Source: Modicisalibacter sp049808615
GTDB taxonomy: Bacteria > Pseudomonadota > Gammaproteobacteria > Pseudomonadales > Halomonadaceae
Direction: 5' to 3'
DNA: 64,000 bases
NCBI RefSeq assembly: GCF_049808615.1
Contig: NZ_JBNCAN010000004.1
Location: 147,608-211,607, forward strand
Numbering within the stretch: the stretch's first letter is position 1; each line of letters starts with the position of its first letter. The position numbers and the translations under genes are program-made. The notes beneath the pieces were generated by a model. It made no database searches. It had not been told where the DNA came from and worked only from the letters and a program-made list of their open reading frames with translations. Below, piece by piece: positions 1 through 8,140 of this stretch.

Positions 1-1
1 C

Positions 2-226
2 GTTCAGGTGGGCTCGACCTTGCGTGCCTACAGCGAACGCACCTCCTATGGCGGTCGCGAAGTGGGGGGCTTCGGCCTGCTCGATCTACGCGCCGCCTGG
101 CAAGTGACCTCCAAGGTTGAACTGTCCGCCAAGGTCGAAAACGTCTTCGATAAGCAGCATCAACTCGTCGACGGCTACAACACGCTAGATCGCTATGTGG
201 AGGGTGGCGTTACCGTGCGCTACTGA
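2..226 (+). CDS. btuB: TonB-dependent receptor, C-terminal end (probable vitamin B12 receptor BtuB), 5' truncated by window edge
   Basis: The reading frame is open from the window edge and stops at 226, giving about 74 C-terminal residues of an outer-membrane beta-barrel. The segment KVENVFDKQH followed by GYNTLDRYVEGGVTVRY and a terminal aromatic residue is the classic last strands of a TonB-dependent receptor. The Gly-Tyr-x-Thr spacing resembles the BtuB C-terminus. Two other cobalamin genes, cobO and a BtuF-like binding protein, lie 5 to 7 kb downstream, which favours cobalamin as ligand. The plug, TonB box and promoter lie outside the window, so the substrate call is inference; another siderophore-type receptor is possible. 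Confidence 0.7.
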   Translation, partial: VQVGSTLRAYSERTSYGGREVGGFGLLDLRAAWQVTSKVELSAKVENVFDKQHQLVDGYNTLDRYVEGGVTVRY

Positions 227-262
227 GCGGCCTCTGTCTTTACCTTATAAAGCCTCCTGAAC

Positions 263-293
263 TGGTGCCAACCGTTTAGCCTGGTTGGCACCA
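263..293 (+). terminator. Perfect 11-bp hairpin after the receptor gene, possible terminator
   Basis: TGGTGCCAACC (263-273) pairs exactly with GGTTGGCACCA (283-293) across a 9-nt loop, 37 bp after the receptor stop codon. No clear T-run follows, so it may be an mRNA-stabilising 3' hairpin rather than an intrinsic terminator. Confidence 0.45.
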
Positions 294-417
294 TCACGCC
301 TCTGCTCTTCCTGTCGGGTAGCTGCTAGTCTTTGTTTAACATCCTGTGGTCTTTTGTCGCAGAGATCTTAGCGATGTCGATAACAATGACTATTACCTGT
401 CGCCGAGGAATACAGCA

Positions 418-1773
418 ATGAGCAAGCTACCTCTAAATAACCGTGACACAGAGCATCGTGACAAACAGCCCCGTGGCATTCACGAACTCTATGCCGAAGA
501 CCCCATTGCCGCGGACAAGAAACTCTGGGACCGGGAAACCGATCCACTTAGCCGCCGCGGCTTCCTCAAACGCAGCAGCTTGCTCGCCATGGCCGCTGCC
601 GTCGGTGCCTCCATTCCTTTCGCTCACAAGATGCCCGCGGGGCTGATCCCGGCGGCGCTGGCACAAAGCGATGAGCCTTTCAGCATCGAAGGCAAGGAAG
701 GGCTGGTGGTGCTCAACGACCGGCCGGTCAATGCCGAAACGCCGCCGCACTTGCTCGACGATGACATCACCCCGGCCAAACACATGTTCGTACGCAACAA
801 TGGCCTGCCGCCGGAGCAATCGAGCATCGATGTCGACAACTGGACGCTGGAAATCGCCGGCGAATCCTGCCAGACCCCCAAGACCTTCACCATCGCCGAG
901 CTCAAGGAGCAGTTCGAGCATCACACCTATCAATTAACGGTGGAATGCGGCGGCAACGGCCGTGCGGAATTCAATCCCTCCGCCAGCGGCAATCAGTGGA
1001 CCACCGGTGCCGTGGCCTGCCCGGCGTATACTGGGGTGCGCTTGAGGGATGTGCTCGAGGCCTGCGGCATCAAGGATGACGCGGTGTATATCGGCTATTA
1101 CGGTGCCGATACCCATCTCAGCGGCGATCCGGAGAAGGAGCCCATCTCCCGCGGGGTGCCCATGGAAAAGGCGCTGGAAGATGAATCTCTGATTGCCTGG
1201 GCAATGAATGACGAGAACATTCCCTACCAGAATGGTCATCCGTTGCGTTTGGTGTGCGGTGGCTGGCCGGGCTCGGTATCGGGCAAATGGCTCAACAAGA
1301 TCGTCATTCGCAACCAGAAGCATGACGGCACCAAGATGGCGCCGCCGTCCTACAGTGTTCCGAAACATCCGGTGGCACCGGGCACCGATGTGCCGCTCGA
1401 CGAGTTCGTGACCATCCACTCCATGCCGGTGAAATCCCTCATTACCTTTCCCAAGTCCGGCATCACCCATGCAGATCCCGGCCCTCTCGAGGTGCGCGGT
1501 CACGCCTGGGCGGGGGACCTATCAGTCACGCAGGTACAGATCTCCACCGACTTCGGTACTACCTGGCAAAAAGCCGAACTCAAGGACGCGCCCAACCGAC
1601 TGGCCTGGCAGCGCTTCACCACCGAGGTTAGCTTCCCCGAACCCGGCTATTACGAAATCTGGGCCAAGGCCACGGACAGCGAAGGCAACGCCCAGCCGAT
1701 GGTCGTACCCGGCTGGAATCCAAAGGGCTACCTCAACAATGCCTGCCATCGTATTGCGGTTCAGGTCGCCTAA
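418..1773 (+). CDS. Periplasmic molybdenum sulfite dehydrogenase (SorA/SoxC-type)
   Basis: Predicted sulfite-oxidising molybdoenzyme of 451 residues. An upstream in-frame start at 346 exists, but ATG 418 is preferred because a GAGGAA box precedes it. A twin-arginine signal (SRRGFLK, residues 45-51, then a hydrophobic stretch ending ALAQ) exports the folded protein. The oxidoreductase molybdopterin-binding domain spans roughly residues 90-310; Cys177 in LTVECGGNGRAEF is the expected molybdenum ligand. The C-terminal third is the Ig-like Mo-cofactor dimerisation domain (VTQVQISTDFGTTW). A small cytochrome c gene follows 11 bp later and probably takes the electrons, as SorB does for SorA. SoxC is an alternative, but no other sox genes are present. 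Confidence 0.85.
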   Translation: MSKLPLNNRDTEHRDKQPRGIHELYAEDPIAADKKLWDRETDPLSRRGFLKRSSLLAMAAAVGASIPFAHKMPAGLIPAALAQSDEPFSIEGKEGLVVLNDRPVNAETPPHLLDDDITPAKHMFVRNNGLPPEQSSIDVDNWTLEIAGESCQTPKTFTIAELKEQFEHHTYQLTVECGGNGRAEFNPSASGNQWTTGAVACPAYTGVRLRDVLEACGIKDDAVYIGYYGADTHLSGDPEKEPISRGVPMEKALEDESLIAWAMNDENIPYQNGHPLRLVCGGWPGSVSGKWLNKIVIRNQKHDGTKMAPPSYSVPKHPVAPGTDVPLDEFVTIHSMPVKSLITFPKSGITHADPGPLEVRGHAWAGDLSVTQVQISTDFGTTWQKAELKDAPNRLAWQRFTTEVSFPEPGYYEIWAKATDSEGNAQPMVVPGWNPKGYLNNACHRIAVQVA

Positions 1774-1784
1774 GGGGAGAGCTC

Positions 1785-2162
1785 ATGAACGCAAACAAAA
1801 CGTTTGGCGTCGCGCTGGTTCTGGCGGTTTTCCTGCCGTTGGCCAGCCACGCCCAGGAAACCGATCCTGACAGCGGCTTCATCATCGATGAAGGTTGGCA
1901 GGTGGTCAAAGCCAACTGCACCGCTTGCCATTCCGCCAAGCTGGTGACCCAGAACAGCGGTTCACGCAATCATTGGGAATATCTCATCCGCTGGATGCAA
2001 AAGACTCAAGGACTTTGGCAATTCCAGCCGGAAATGGAAAACACCATCCTGGACTATCTGGCCAAGCATTATGGCCCCAAGGAGGATGCACGACGCCCAC
2101 CACTGGCGCGCGATCTATTGCCGGACAATCCCTACAAGCAAACAGACAACGCTTCTGGTTAA
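1785..2162 (+). CDS. Small periplasmic cytochrome c, probable electron acceptor of the sulfite dehydrogenase
   Basis: A 125-residue protein with an N-terminal signal peptide (MNANKTFGVALVLAVF, cleaved near SHAQ) and one haem-binding motif CTACH at residues 45-49. The Met axial ligand is probably in the WMQKTQGLWQF segment or nearby. The stop of the molybdoenzyme and this start are 11 bp apart with GGGGAG as ribosome-binding site, so the two are co-transcribed. The arrangement matches SorAB-type sulfite dehydrogenases, where the haem subunit passes electrons from the molybdenum subunit to the respiratory chain. The pairing is inferred from position; the haem motif is seen directly. Confidence 0.85.
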   Translation: MNANKTFGVALVLAVFLPLASHAQETDPDSGFIIDEGWQVVKANCTACHSAKLVTQNSGSRNHWEYLIRWMQKTQGLWQFQPEMENTILDYLAKHYGPKEDARRPPLARDLLPDNPYKQTDNASG

Positions 2163-2181
2163 ATATCTGATCGCAACAGCC

Positions 2182-2332
2182 TTAGGGAATCGCTGAATAA
2201 ATTGCCGAACGAGATGAAGCGCGAGGCGCACGGAGCACAAAAAACGAGACATAACTTGATGTTAGGAGAGTTTTTGAGCACCGCGCAACGAAGCGATTCG
2301 CGCGCGTAGGCATTTATGCAGTGGTTCATTAG
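2182..2332. repeat. IS5-like MITE-type element A
   Basis: The left end TTAG + GGAATCGCTGAATAAAT (2182-2202) is an imperfect inverted repeat of the right end ATTTATGCAGTGGTTCA + TTAG (2312-2332). The outer TTAG (2182-2185 and 2329-2332) reads as a 4-bp direct duplication and fits the YTAR target of IS5-group elements. The interior carries a hairpin TAAC-TTGAT-GTTA (about 2252-2264) followed by GGAG, and shares long stretches with element B at 30.5 kb. No coding capacity. It sits between the cytochrome stop and its terminator. Confidence 0.7.
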
Positions 2333-2341
2333 ATTGCACTG

Positions 2342-2384
2342 CCCCCCTACGGTTAAATACCCATTTAATCGTAGGGGGCTTTTT
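2342..2384 (+). terminator. Strong rho-independent terminator of the sulfite dehydrogenase operon
   Basis: CCCCCTACG on the left arm pairs with CGTAGGGGG on the right (2370-2378). The stem extends through GTTAAAT/ATTTAAT to a 4-nt loop, and TTTTT follows at 2380-2384. Element A lies between the last gene and this terminator. Confidence 0.85.
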
Positions 2385-2509
2385 CATACTCGCGTTTAAT
2401 CATCGGTCTATAGCGATTTACTTGCGGTTACCGTAGCGTATGCGAGAAGTCACAAGCGCAGGGATTCAAGTATTTACCATAGATTCGATATCGTTCAGGG
2501 ATGACCACC

Positions 2510-4117
2510 ATGAATCGACGCGATTTCTTGAAGGCCGCGAGTGTCATGAGCAGCGCACTTCTACCGCTTTCCACCGTGCTTGCCGCCATCGAACGTCAAA
2601 CTCAGTCGATCGGCTCGGAGAAGTCCTTCGATTACGCCTGGCTCAAGGGATTGGCCCGGCATTTATCCCAGCAGGAGGCTTCGGCCGTCAACGCCGAACT
2701 GCCTGAGCAGCTGCAGGATATGAGCTGGGACGACTACCAGGCAATCACCTTCAAGCCGGATCATGCTCTTTGGGCCGATGACCAGCAGTCAAACATTCGT
2801 GCGCAGCTCTTTCATCTCGGGTTGTATTTCAAAAAGCCGGTGCGCATCTATGAAATCGTCGATGGTCAGGCTCGTGAAATCGCCTACGACCCGGCCATGT
2901 TCGATTACGGCAAGTCCGGTATCGATGGCGACGCCTTGCCCGAGAACTTGGGCTTTACCGGTTTCCGTCTTCATCATCAAAGTGACTGGACGCGCGATGT
3001 GGCCTCCTTTCTTGGGGCCAGCTACTTCCGTGCCGTCGGTGAGTCGATGCAGTACGGCATGTCGGCCCGCGGGCTGGCCGTCGATACGGGCATGCCGCGG
3101 CCCGAGGAATTCCCCCGCTTTACCCGTTTCTGGCTCGAGCGGCCTGACGCCGACAGCGATGTCGTCAATGTCTACGCCCTACTCGAATCCCCCAGCGTGA
3201 CCGGTGCCTATCGCTTCGGTATCACTATCGGCGATGGCGTGGTCATGGACGTGGACGCTGCTCTCTATCCTCGCAAGGCGATCGAGCGCCTGGGTATCGC
3301 GCCGCTCACCAGCATGTACATGGTGGGTGAGAACGATCAGCAGGCGAACTGGGACTGGCGCCCGGAAATCCACGACTCCGATGGTCTCTCCATGCACACG
3401 GGTGACGGTGAGTGGCTGTGGCGCCCTATCGCCAACCCTCCAAGACTACGCTTCAATGCCTATCAGGATAAAAATCCCAAGGGCTTCGGCTTGATCCAGC
3501 GTGACCGCAACTTCGATCATTACCAGGACGACAGCGTCTTCTACGATCAGCGCCCCAGCGTATGGATTGAACCCAAGTCCGACTGGGGATCTGGTTCGGT
3601 ACAACTGATCGAGATCCCGACCCTCGATGAAACCTTCGACAACATCGTTGCCTTCTGGAATCCCAGGGAAGCCGTCGAACCGGGTAGTGAAATGCTCTAT
3701 GGCTACCGCATCTACTGGCGCGAACGACCTCCCGCAGAAACCGAACAGGCCCGCTGTGTGGCCACGCGTACCGGGCTCGGGGGTGTCGTCGGGCAAAAAC
3801 GGGAATACTTCAGTTGGCGTTTCGTGGTCGACTTCAGAGGCGGGCCCTTCCCCTTCAATGCGGATCAAGAGGTCGAGGTCATTCCGGTCATCAAGAATTC
3901 CGCTGGCCGGATCGAGATCACCTCGGCGCGCCCCTTGCACGCCATCCAGGGCTACCGGGCCATGTTCGATGTAGTACCGCCGGATGAAGGGTCCGACCAC
4001 ATCAATCTAAGCCTCTACCTCAAGCTCGAGGACGACGATAAACCCTTGACTGAAACCTGGATGTATCAGTGGACACCGCCGCCGGGTGATGAGCGAGAAC
4101 TACGTAACACCGGCTAG
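2510..4117 (+). CDS. opgD: Glucans biosynthesis protein D (OpgD/MdoD), Tat-exported
   Basis: A periplasmic protein of 535 residues involved in shaping osmoregulated periplasmic glucans. ATG 2510 is chosen over ATG 2501 because the AGGG box abuts 2501 but is well spaced for 2510. The protein then begins MNRRDFLK, a twin-arginine signal followed by a short hydrophobic core ending in VLAA. The remainder is a full-length OpgG/OpgD domain (family length about 550), with the beta-sandwich N-domain from FDYAWLKGLA and a C-terminal Ig-like part near the WYWR-rich segments. OpgG and OpgH are not in the window, so OpgD is encoded alone. The identification is by family resemblance; OpgG is less likely because OpgG usually carries a Sec signal. 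Confidence 0.85.
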   Translation: MNRRDFLKAASVMSSALLPLSTVLAAIERQTQSIGSEKSFDYAWLKGLARHLSQQEASAVNAELPEQLQDMSWDDYQAITFKPDHALWADDQQSNIRAQLFHLGLYFKKPVRIYEIVDGQAREIAYDPAMFDYGKSGIDGDALPENLGFTGFRLHHQSDWTRDVASFLGASYFRAVGESMQYGMSARGLAVDTGMPRPEEFPRFTRFWLERPDADSDVVNVYALLESPSVTGAYRFGITIGDGVVMDVDAALYPRKAIERLGIAPLTSMYMVGENDQQANWDWRPEIHDSDGLSMHTGDGEWLWRPIANPPRLRFNAYQDKNPKGFGLIQRDRNFDHYQDDSVFYDQRPSVWIEPKSDWGSGSVQLIEIPTLDETFDNIVAFWNPREAVEPGSEMLYGYRIYWRERPPAETEQARCVATRTGLGGVVGQKREYFSWRFVVDFRGGPFPFNADQEVEVIPVIKNSAGRIEITSARPLHAIQGYRAMFDVVPPDEGSDHINLSLYLKLEDDDKPLTETWMYQWTPPPGDERELRNTG

Positions 4118-4159
4118 CTATTTGCGTAACCACGGAAAGAGTTGCAGCCACCCGCAACG

Positions 4160-4191
4160 ACTCTATACTGTATCTAAGTACAGTATAGAGT
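4160..4191 (+). promoter_or_regulatory. LexA (SOS) box upstream of the radical SAM gene
   Basis: The core is CTG-N10-CAG (4168-4183), with flanking TA on the left and TA on the right, close to the ideal gammaproteobacterial LexA operator. The symmetry extends beyond it: 13-bp perfect arms (ACTCTATACTGTA, 4160-4172, and its complement at 4179-4191) around a 6-nt centre. The site ends 11 bp before the start codon at 4203, so LexA would cover the promoter or ribosome-binding region. Confidence 0.85.
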
Positions 4192-4202
4192 AATCAGTCT
4201 TC

Positions 4203-5276
4203 ATGGCTATCCAACACTCCTCATTTCCACGGAAAGGCCGTGGTGCCACCTTCGATCCTCACAATCGATTCGCACCCACCCGTAGCGAGGCTATCGACGA
4301 TGGCTGGTGGCAAGAGGCTCTGCCGCAACGCCTGGCAACAACGGTACGGCATGAACCCGCCAAGAGCGCCCTGTCCTGGAATCACTCGCCGGATCTCGGT
4401 TTCGATCGTTCATTGAATCCCTATCGTGGCTGTGAGCACGGCTGCATCTATTGTTACGCCCGGCCCAGCCATGCCTATTGGGATCTGTCCCCGGGGATCG
4501 ATTTCGAGACTCGATTGATCGCCCGTACCGGCCTCGTCGAACGTCTGCGCGAGGAGCTATGCAAGCCTGGCTATGTCTGCCGGCCCATCAACCTGTCGGG
4601 CAATACCGATTGCTATCAGCCTTTGGAAGCGGAACGCCGCACGACCCGCGCCATTCTCGAACTGTTGCTCGAGTGTCGTCATCCGGTCACCCTGGTGACC
4701 AAGAGCGCGCTGATCCTGCGGGACAAGGCGCTGCTTGGCGAGATGGCGGACAAACGCCTGGTACGAGTCTTCGTCAGCCTTACCAGCCTCGATGACGAAC
4801 TCAAGCGTACCCTGGAGCCTCGCACCGCATCCCCCGGCGCACGTCTCAAGATCCTGCGTGAATTGAGCGCTGCCGGGGTGCCCACCGGTGCGTTGCTATC
4901 ACCGATGATCCCGGGGCTGAATGACCATGAAATGGAACACCTATTGCAGGCGGCTCATGATGCAGGTGCCCGCACCGCCACCTGGATGCTGCTGCGCTTG
5001 CCTCGGGAAGTCGCCCCCCTTTTCGAGGAGTGGCTGATGACCCATTATCCGGAGCGGGCCGGTAAGGTCATGAGTTTGATGCGCCAGTGCCGCGGCGGAG
5101 AAACTTATGACTCTCGCTTTGGGCATCGTATGCGTGGTCAAGGCGTTTTCGCCGACCTGCTGGCCCAGCGTTTCAACAAGGCCAGTCAGCGCCTGGGCAT
5201 CAGTAGACGCACAGATGTAGCACTGGACTCTAGCGCTTTTCGAGCACCTCATGCCCAAGGAGACCTATTTCTCTGA
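4203..5276 (+). CDS. PA0069-family radical SAM protein (SplB-like), SOS-controlled
   Basis: A 357-residue radical S-adenosylmethionine protein with the cluster motif C-x3-C-x2-C at Cys77, Cys81 and Cys84 (CEHGCIYC), preceded by the NPYRG element typical of the PA0069/Rv2578c family. A distant relative is spore photoproduct lyase, which repairs a thymine photodimer. The molecular function of this family is not established, to my knowledge. The LexA box immediately upstream ties it to DNA damage, and I recall the P. aeruginosa homologue PA0069 being listed in the LexA regulon. No strong ribosome-binding site is visible before ATG 4203. The gene stands alone between opgD and a winged-helix gene. 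Confidence 0.85.
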   Translation: MAIQHSSFPRKGRGATFDPHNRFAPTRSEAIDDGWWQEALPQRLATTVRHEPAKSALSWNHSPDLGFDRSLNPYRGCEHGCIYCYARPSHAYWDLSPGIDFETRLIARTGLVERLREELCKPGYVCRPINLSGNTDCYQPLEAERRTTRAILELLLECRHPVTLVTKSALILRDKALLGEMADKRLVRVFVSLTSLDDELKRTLEPRTASPGARLKILRELSAAGVPTGALLSPMIPGLNDHEMEHLLQAAHDAGARTATWMLLRLPREVAPLFEEWLMTHYPERAGKVMSLMRQCRGGETYDSRFGHRMRGQGVFADLLAQRFNKASQRLGISRRTDVALDSSAFRAPHAQGDLFL

Positions 5277-5372
5277 ACTGATAAAGTGCTGATGGAGAAC
5301 CGATCAAGAGTCGATTGCGTTAACATGAGAGCCAACAGGTTGTTGCAAGCGCCTTTTTGAGAGCCTTATTAC

Positions 5373-5666
5373 ATGCCCATCAGCAAGACCCAGTCCAGCT
5401 TCTATCGTCGGCTCTATGTTGCCTATCTGATCGACAACGGTACAGCTAGCGTGCCGGATATCATCGCCGCGACCGGCATGCCCCGGCGAACCGCCCAGGA
5501 CACCATCACTGCGCTTGCGGAGTTGAATATCGTCTGCGAATTCGAGCGTGACGCCGGCGCCCGCCATAATATCGGCCGCTATGTCATTCGGGATTGGGGG
5601 GCGATCGACAAACACTGGGTGTCCCAGCATCATGCTCATCTCAAGACAGCCTTGGGCTATCCCTGA
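5373..5666 (+). CDS. Small winged helix-turn-helix protein
   Basis: A 97-residue protein that looks like a single winged-helix DNA-binding domain. It begins MPISKTQSSFYRRLYVAYLI, followed by a helix-turn-helix around DIIAATGMPRRTAQDTITAL (about residues 29-48) and a wing segment (CEFERDAGARHNIGRYVI). No effector domain is present. Proteins of this form are widespread in Pseudomonas and Halomonas and generally uncharacterised; I know of no assigned target. It precedes cobO by 95 bp on the same strand, so it might be co-transcribed with it, but no functional link is visible. Confidence 0.75.
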   Translation: MPISKTQSSFYRRLYVAYLIDNGTASVPDIIAATGMPRRTAQDTITALAELNIVCEFERDAGARHNIGRYVIRDWGAIDKHWVSQHHAHLKTALGYP

Positions 5667-5761
5667 GCCGCTTTCCCGACCAGATACGTTGCATGGTGGC
5701 CTTGGCTGCTCGCTTGCTACGTAACCTGATATTTCCTTTTCAGTCCCAGGTAGACAATCTC

Positions 5762-6361
5762 ATGACCGACCGCGATACCCGTCACAAGCAATCGATGCAG
5801 AAGCTCAAGAGCCATGTCGACGAGAAGATCGCCAGCGCTCAGGAGCAGCGCGGGCAACTGCTGGTATTCACCGGCAACGGCAAGGGCAAGACCACTGCCG
5901 CCTGGGGCACGGTGACCCGAGCACTGGGTTACGGTTATCGAGTCGGGGTGATCCAATTCATCAAGGGGCTATGGGAGTGTGGCGAGCGCGAACGACTGAT
6001 CGCGGATGACAACCTGGAGGTCCAGGTGATGGCCACCGGCTTTACCTGGGACACCCAGAACCGGGAAAGCGATACCAAGGCGTGTCTCGAGGTCTGGCGG
6101 GAAGCCGAACGCATGCTGGCTGATGAGTCGGTCTATCTGGTGGTGCTCGACGAGATCACCTACATGCTCAAGTTCGGTTATCTGGATATCGATCTCGTCA
6201 AGCAAGCCATTGAGAATCGCCCCGTGGAACAGACCGTCATCATCACCGGGCGCAATGCCCATCGCGAGCTGGTTGCCATGGCGGATACCGTGACCGAGAT
6301 GCAGGAAACCCGCCATGCCTTCAATAGTGGGTTGCAGGCGCGGCGCGGCATCGACTATTAG
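5762..6361 (+). CDS. cobO: Cob(I)yrinic acid a,c-diamide adenosyltransferase (CobO/BtuR)
   Basis: A 199-residue cytosolic enzyme that attaches the adenosyl group of ATP to the cobalt of corrinoids, needed to make adenosylcobalamin during salvage or synthesis. The Walker A motif GNGKGKTT lies at residues 38-45, with the family segments GVIQFIKG and VVLDEITYMLKFGYLD downstream. The frame is open further upstream, but ATG 5762 gives the normal family length and the MTDRDTRHKQ start. It converges on the BtuF-like gene, whose stop lies 8 bp away. With that gene and the BtuB-like receptor it forms a loose cobalamin-acquisition neighbourhood. Confidence 0.93.
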   Translation: MTDRDTRHKQSMQKLKSHVDEKIASAQEQRGQLLVFTGNGKGKTTAAWGTVTRALGYGYRVGVIQFIKGLWECGERERLIADDNLEVQVMATGFTWDTQNRESDTKACLEVWREAERMLADESVYLVVLDEITYMLKFGYLDIDLVKQAIENRPVEQTVIITGRNAHRELVAMADTVTEMQETRHAFNSGLQARRGIDY

Positions 6362-6368
6362 GGAAATA

Positions 6369-7274
6369 CTAGTGTGGCTCCAATGCCCGGCACACCTGTT
6401 CCACTGCCTTGACGAGGCGTGGCCCGGGGCGGCTGACCCAGTCCGGCTCGAGCGTATGGAGACGCTCGTTTCGAACTGCTGGCAAGACGGACCAGCGTTG
6501 CCAGGCAGCCTGCCAGCGATCGTTTTTGCTGGCCGCCAGGATGATATCGGGCTGCGCTTGAATCAGCGATTCACGACCGATCTGCGGAACCAGCACCGGG
6601 CTTTCCGCAAACAGCGGCTGCCCTCCGCAATGATGAATGACCTGCGTGACGATGTGACCACCGGCCAGAGTGGTCAATGGTTCGGCGCCCAGTTGATAGA
6701 AGACACGCGGTGGTTGTTCGAAAGACTGCTCCAGGAACGCCAGTCGTCGTTCGAATCTCCGAGCCGCCTCTTCGCCTTGCACGCGGCGTCCGGTCAGTTG
6801 ACCCAGATCGCGCAGGTTATCGGCGACGTCGAGCAAATGTCGCGGCTCGCTGACATAAACCGGGATGTCGAGACTGCGTAGTCGCTCGATCACTGCCTGA
6901 GGCGAGCCGCTGCCCCAGGCGATCACCAGTTGCGGATCGCGCGCCAGTATCGCTTCCAGCGAAATGCCCCGATAACTACCGACGCGAGGTAATGCACGCG
7001 CCTCGGTGGGATAATCACTACCAGCGATCACCCCCACCAATGACTCGCCGGCTCCCAGCTCATAGAATATTTCTACTGCGTGGGGGGCCAAGGCCACGAC
7101 ACGCTCGGCGGGCGCCGATAAAGAGACTTTCTTGCCCGCATCATCGGTCACCGTGATAGCCGCTGCGTGGCTCGGCATGCTGAAGAAGAGCATCAACACC
7201 AGTACCAGCGGCGCTAACCATGCTGCGTTGCCCAACACCCGGTCTCGTCTCTCGATAAAGAAAACAATGTGCAT
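6369..7274 (-). CDS. btuF: Cobalamin-type ABC transporter substrate-binding protein (BtuF-like)
   Basis: A 301-residue periplasmic binding protein of the helical-backbone (cluster A-II) type. The start at 7274 (MHIVFFIERRD) is preferred to an upstream start because AGGGTAGG precedes it. A hydrophobic signal segment (WLAPLVLVLMLFFSMPSHAAA) is followed by VTDDAGKKVSLSAPAERVVALAPH, the usual opening of BtuF/FhuD-like proteins, then the GVIAGSDYP and SLEAILARDPQLVIAW segments. BtuF is the best fit given neighbouring cobO and the BtuB-like receptor, but an iron-chelate ligand cannot be excluded. No btuC or btuD lies in the window, so the permease and ATPase must be encoded elsewhere. Confidence 0.8.
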   Translation of the reverse strand: MHIVFFIERRDRVLGNAAWLAPLVLVLMLFFSMPSHAAAITVTDDAGKKVSLSAPAERVVALAPHAVEIFYELGAGESLVGVIAGSDYPTEARALPRVGSYRGISLEAILARDPQLVIAWGSGSPQAVIERLRSLDIPVYVSEPRHLLDVADNLRDLGQLTGRRVQGEEAARRFERRLAFLEQSFEQPPRVFYQLGAEPLTTLAGGHIVTQVIHHCGGQPLFAESPVLVPQIGRESLIQAQPDIILAASKNDRWQAAWQRWSVLPAVRNERLHTLEPDWVSRPGPRLVKAVEQVCRALEPH

Positions 7275-7357
7275 TAGCCTACCCTGGAGAAACCTTGGTT
7301 TTAGTGATCGCTCCAAGAAGACATCCTTTAAACTCTTATCATGCACGAGGAAACGTC

Positions 7358-8140
7358 ATGAAGCTCATCCCCCATTCACGCCACGTGCTAGCCGGCGCCT
7401 TGCTACTGGGAAGCCTGCTGGGTGGGGCAACGACCGCCCAGGCTCAATCATCGATGCCCGAAACCCAGCGTGTTCAAGTACAGGCCCAGGCCGAGATCAA
7501 GGCCGAGCCCGACATGGCGATGCTGAATGCGCGTCTATGGGAGCGCACGCCGACTATCGCTCGAACCGAGAACACACCATCGGACCCGCAGGCGCTGGCG
7601 GATGCCCGCAAACGCCTGGAAGAGCGTACCGGAGAACTGATTCGCACGCTGGAGCAGGCTGGACTCGAAAGCAAGTCCATTACCGCCGGCTCCCTGTCAG
7701 TACGTCCGGATTACGTACATCGCCCGGTGAAGAAAGATGAGCCACCCGAAACACTGGTGCGTACCCAGCTCGAACGACCGGTGAGCCTGCGCATCGACGA
7801 TCTCGATCGTTTGCCGGCCATTCTCGATGCGCTGACCCAGGCCGGCGTCAATGCACTGGATGGCGTCACCTACGATCTCAAGGACCGGGATGCCGCCACC
7901 GACAAGGCATTGACCCAGGCGCTGGAGAAGGCGCATCACAAGGCTCAGCTGATGGCCAGCACATTGGGTGTCGAGCTGGGTCCAGTGCTCAATATTCAGG
8001 AAACCAATGCGCCCATCTTTGCTCCGCGCATGATGGCCATGAGCGCCGAGGCCAAGCAAGGCGGCTCCACCCCGGAATATCGCTCAGGGGAGATCACCAT
8101 CGATGCAGGGGTCAGCGTCGCCTGGGAGATCAAGAATTGA
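7358..8140 (+). CDS. SIMPL-domain (DUF541) periplasmic protein
   Basis: A 260-residue protein with an N-terminal signal peptide (MKLIPHSRHVLAGALLLGSLLGG, cleaved near AQAQ) and a single SIMPL/DUF541 domain (VQVQAQAEIKAEPDMAMLNARLW through the terminal VSVAWEIKN). ATG 7358 is preceded by GAGGAA; the longer in-frame start at 7295 lacks this. Relatives include E. coli YggE, reported to lower oxidative stress, but the biochemical role is unknown. It is divergent from the BtuF-like gene (83 bp apart) and converges with serS, overlapping its 3' end by 11 bp. Confidence 0.87.
   Translation: MKLIPHSRHVLAGALLLGSLLGGATTAQAQSSMPETQRVQVQAQAEIKAEPDMAMLNARLWERTPTIARTENTPSDPQALADARKRLEERTGELIRTLEQAGLESKSITAGSLSVRPDYVHRPVKKDEPPETLVRTQLERPVSLRIDDLDRLPAILDALTQAGVNALDGVTYDLKDRDAATDKALTQALEKAHHKAQLMASTLGVELGPVLNIQETNAPIFAPRMMAMSAEAKQGGSTPEYRSGEITIDAGVSVAWEIKN

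Noticed and set aside
433..933. Long open minus-strand frame across the sulfite dehydrogenase gene, with further long antisense frames elsewhere
   Set aside because: These are shadows caused by high GC and codon bias of real genes on the opposite strand; no family match or ribosome-binding site supports them.
5667..5761. Cobalamin riboswitch before cobO or before the BtuF-like gene
   Set aside because: The available leaders (about 95 bp and 83 bp) are too short for the usual cobalamin riboswitch, and the B12-box consensus was not seen.
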